Below, piece after piece: positions 5,997 through 6,509 of a stretch of 6,509 nucleotides of DNA. Position 1 is the first letter of the stretch. The number at the start of each line of letters is the position of its first letter. The stretch comes from an uncultured Collinsella sp. (GTDB lineage: Bacteria > Actinomycetota > Coriobacteriia > Coriobacteriales > Coriobacteriaceae): positions 1-6,509 of the forward strand of contig CAUDCB010000114.1 of assembly GCA_958447915.1 (NCBI GenBank). The letters are read 5' to 3'. A program made the translations under genes and the position numbers. The notes under the pieces are model-generated. The model was not told the DNA's origin. It saw only the letters and a list, made by a program, of their open reading frames with translations, and searched no databases.

Positions 5997-6509
5997 TTAG
6001 CCCGTGTAGCGCTCGCGGTAGGTGTTGCGCTTGGGCGCGGAGCCGTGGCTGCCGTGGTGGCGCGTGCGGCTCGCGGTGTTGGTCGCCGGCGCGGTGCCGC
6101 GCTTGGATGCGGCCTGCTTGGGCGGGGTGCCGCCGGCCTTGAGGATCTGCACTTCGCGCTCGGTGAGCTCGCGCCACGAGCCCTTGGCCACGTCCTTGAG
6201 TTCCAGGCCGGCGAAGTTGCAGCGATGCAGGCGGATCACCGGGTGGTGGATCTTGCTCAGCATGCGCTTGACCTGGTTCTTGCGGCCCTCGCGGATGATG
6301 ACCTCCACGGCGGTGGTGCCGGGCTTTACGCCCTGCGGAGCCACGGCCTCGGCTTCGCGCGCGTTGATGACGCGGCAGATCGCCGGCTGGCACAGGCCGT
6401 CGTCGAGCTCGATGCCGCGGCGGAGCGGTTCCAAGTCGCGATCGGTCAGGTGGCCATCTACGAGCGCCTGGTAGGTCTTGTAGACGTGCTTGCTGGGGTG
6501 CAGCAGATC
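5997..6509 (-). CDS. rluB: rRNA pseudouridine synthase, RsuA/RluB family, C-terminal part cut by the window edge
   Basis: Enzymes of this family convert a specific uridine in rRNA to pseudouridine; RluB acts on 23S rRNA near the peptidyl transferase centre, RsuA on 16S. The window holds 170 residues, in frame from its right edge. The fragment begins DLLHPSKHVYKTYQALVDG, the family's HPSK-KTY segment, and contains REGRKNQVKRM at about 73-83 with HHPVIRLHR just after, which is the conserved end of the catalytic domain. The catalytic Asp motif (GRLD) and any S4 domain lie beyond 6509. After about residue 125 comes a 45-residue tail rich in Arg, Lys, His, Ser, Thr and Gly with one acidic residue, which looks disordered and RNA-binding. 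The true start is outside the window; a TTG at 6434 is internal. Being next to cmk favours RluB over RsuA, but the symbol is a guess within the family. Confidence 0.88.
   Translation of the reverse strand, partial: DLLHPSKHVYKTYQALVDGHLTDRDLEPLRRGIELDDGLCQPAICRVINAREAEAVAPQGVKPGTTAVEVIIREGRKNQVKRMLSKIHHPVIRLHRCNFAGLELKDVAKGSWRELTEREVQILKAGGTPPKQAASKRGTAPATNTASRTRHHGSHGSAPKRNTYRERYTG

Noticed and set aside
6432..6434. TTG as a start codon for a short rRNA pseudouridine synthase
   Set aside because: The frame continues without a stop to the window edge and the upstream codons give the conserved HPSK-KTY segment, so this TTG is an internal Leu.
1..6509. A new defence, mobile or biosynthetic system hidden in the window
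   Set aside because: All but about 90 bases are occupied by recognisable housekeeping genes in a conserved order, with even base composition and no repeats, integrase, transposase or toxin-like reading frames.

Overview
The window is a densely packed, single-strand block of housekeeping genes from a GC-rich bacterium. Every supported gene lies on the minus strand, so transcription runs from position 6509 towards position 1. In transcription order the genes are: an RsuA/RluB-type rRNA pseudouridine synthase (3' part only), cmk (cytidylate kinase), a PlsC-type acyltransferase, ispH (HMBPP reductase), a DUF512/PDZ radical-SAM-like protein, der (double-Era GTPase), plsY (acyl-phosphate glycerol-3-phosphate acyltransferase) and gpsA (glycerol-3-phosphate dehydrogenase, 5' part only).

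The order cmk-plsC-ispH followed by DUF512-der-plsY-gpsA is a known conserved arrangement in Clostridia and in deep-branching Actinobacteria. The high GC content, the strong AAAGGAGG-type ribosome binding sites, the alanine/arginine-rich proteins and the use of the MEP isoprenoid pathway fit a Coriobacteriia member, for example a Collinsella-like gut organism. That assignment is inference from general knowledge; no rRNA or other marker is present to settle it.

Layout: 5997-6509 rluB (C-terminal 170 residues); 5931-5996 a 66-nt gap holding only the cmk ribosome binding site; 5244-5930 cmk; 4512-5240 plsC; 3613-4509 ispH; 2168-3610 DUF512 protein; 823-2157 der; 147-830 plsY; 1-137 gpsA (N-terminal 45 residues). 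From cmk to gpsA no gap exceeds 10 nt, and der/plsY overlap by 8 nt, so these seven genes almost certainly form one translationally coupled operon. There is no gene-free stretch above 300 bases, and I see no convincing promoter, terminator, RNA gene, repeat, mobile element or CRISPR array.

Functionally the operon mixes phospholipid synthesis with ribosome and RNA work. GpsA makes sn-glycerol-3-phosphate, PlsY adds the first acyl chain, a PlsC-type enzyme adds the second, and Cmk supplies CDP/CTP needed for CDP-diacylglycerol and nucleic acids. IspH finishes the isoprenoid precursors for undecaprenyl and quinone lipids. Der drives 50S ribosome maturation and the RluB-type enzyme modifies 23S rRNA. 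The DUF512 protein has no known reaction. I found no evidence of a novel multi-gene system. The points most worth a second look are the HX4E (rather than HX4D) catalytic motif of the PlsC protein, the uncharacterised PDZ/radical-SAM protein, and the way ribosome binding sites are built into the ends of upstream genes.
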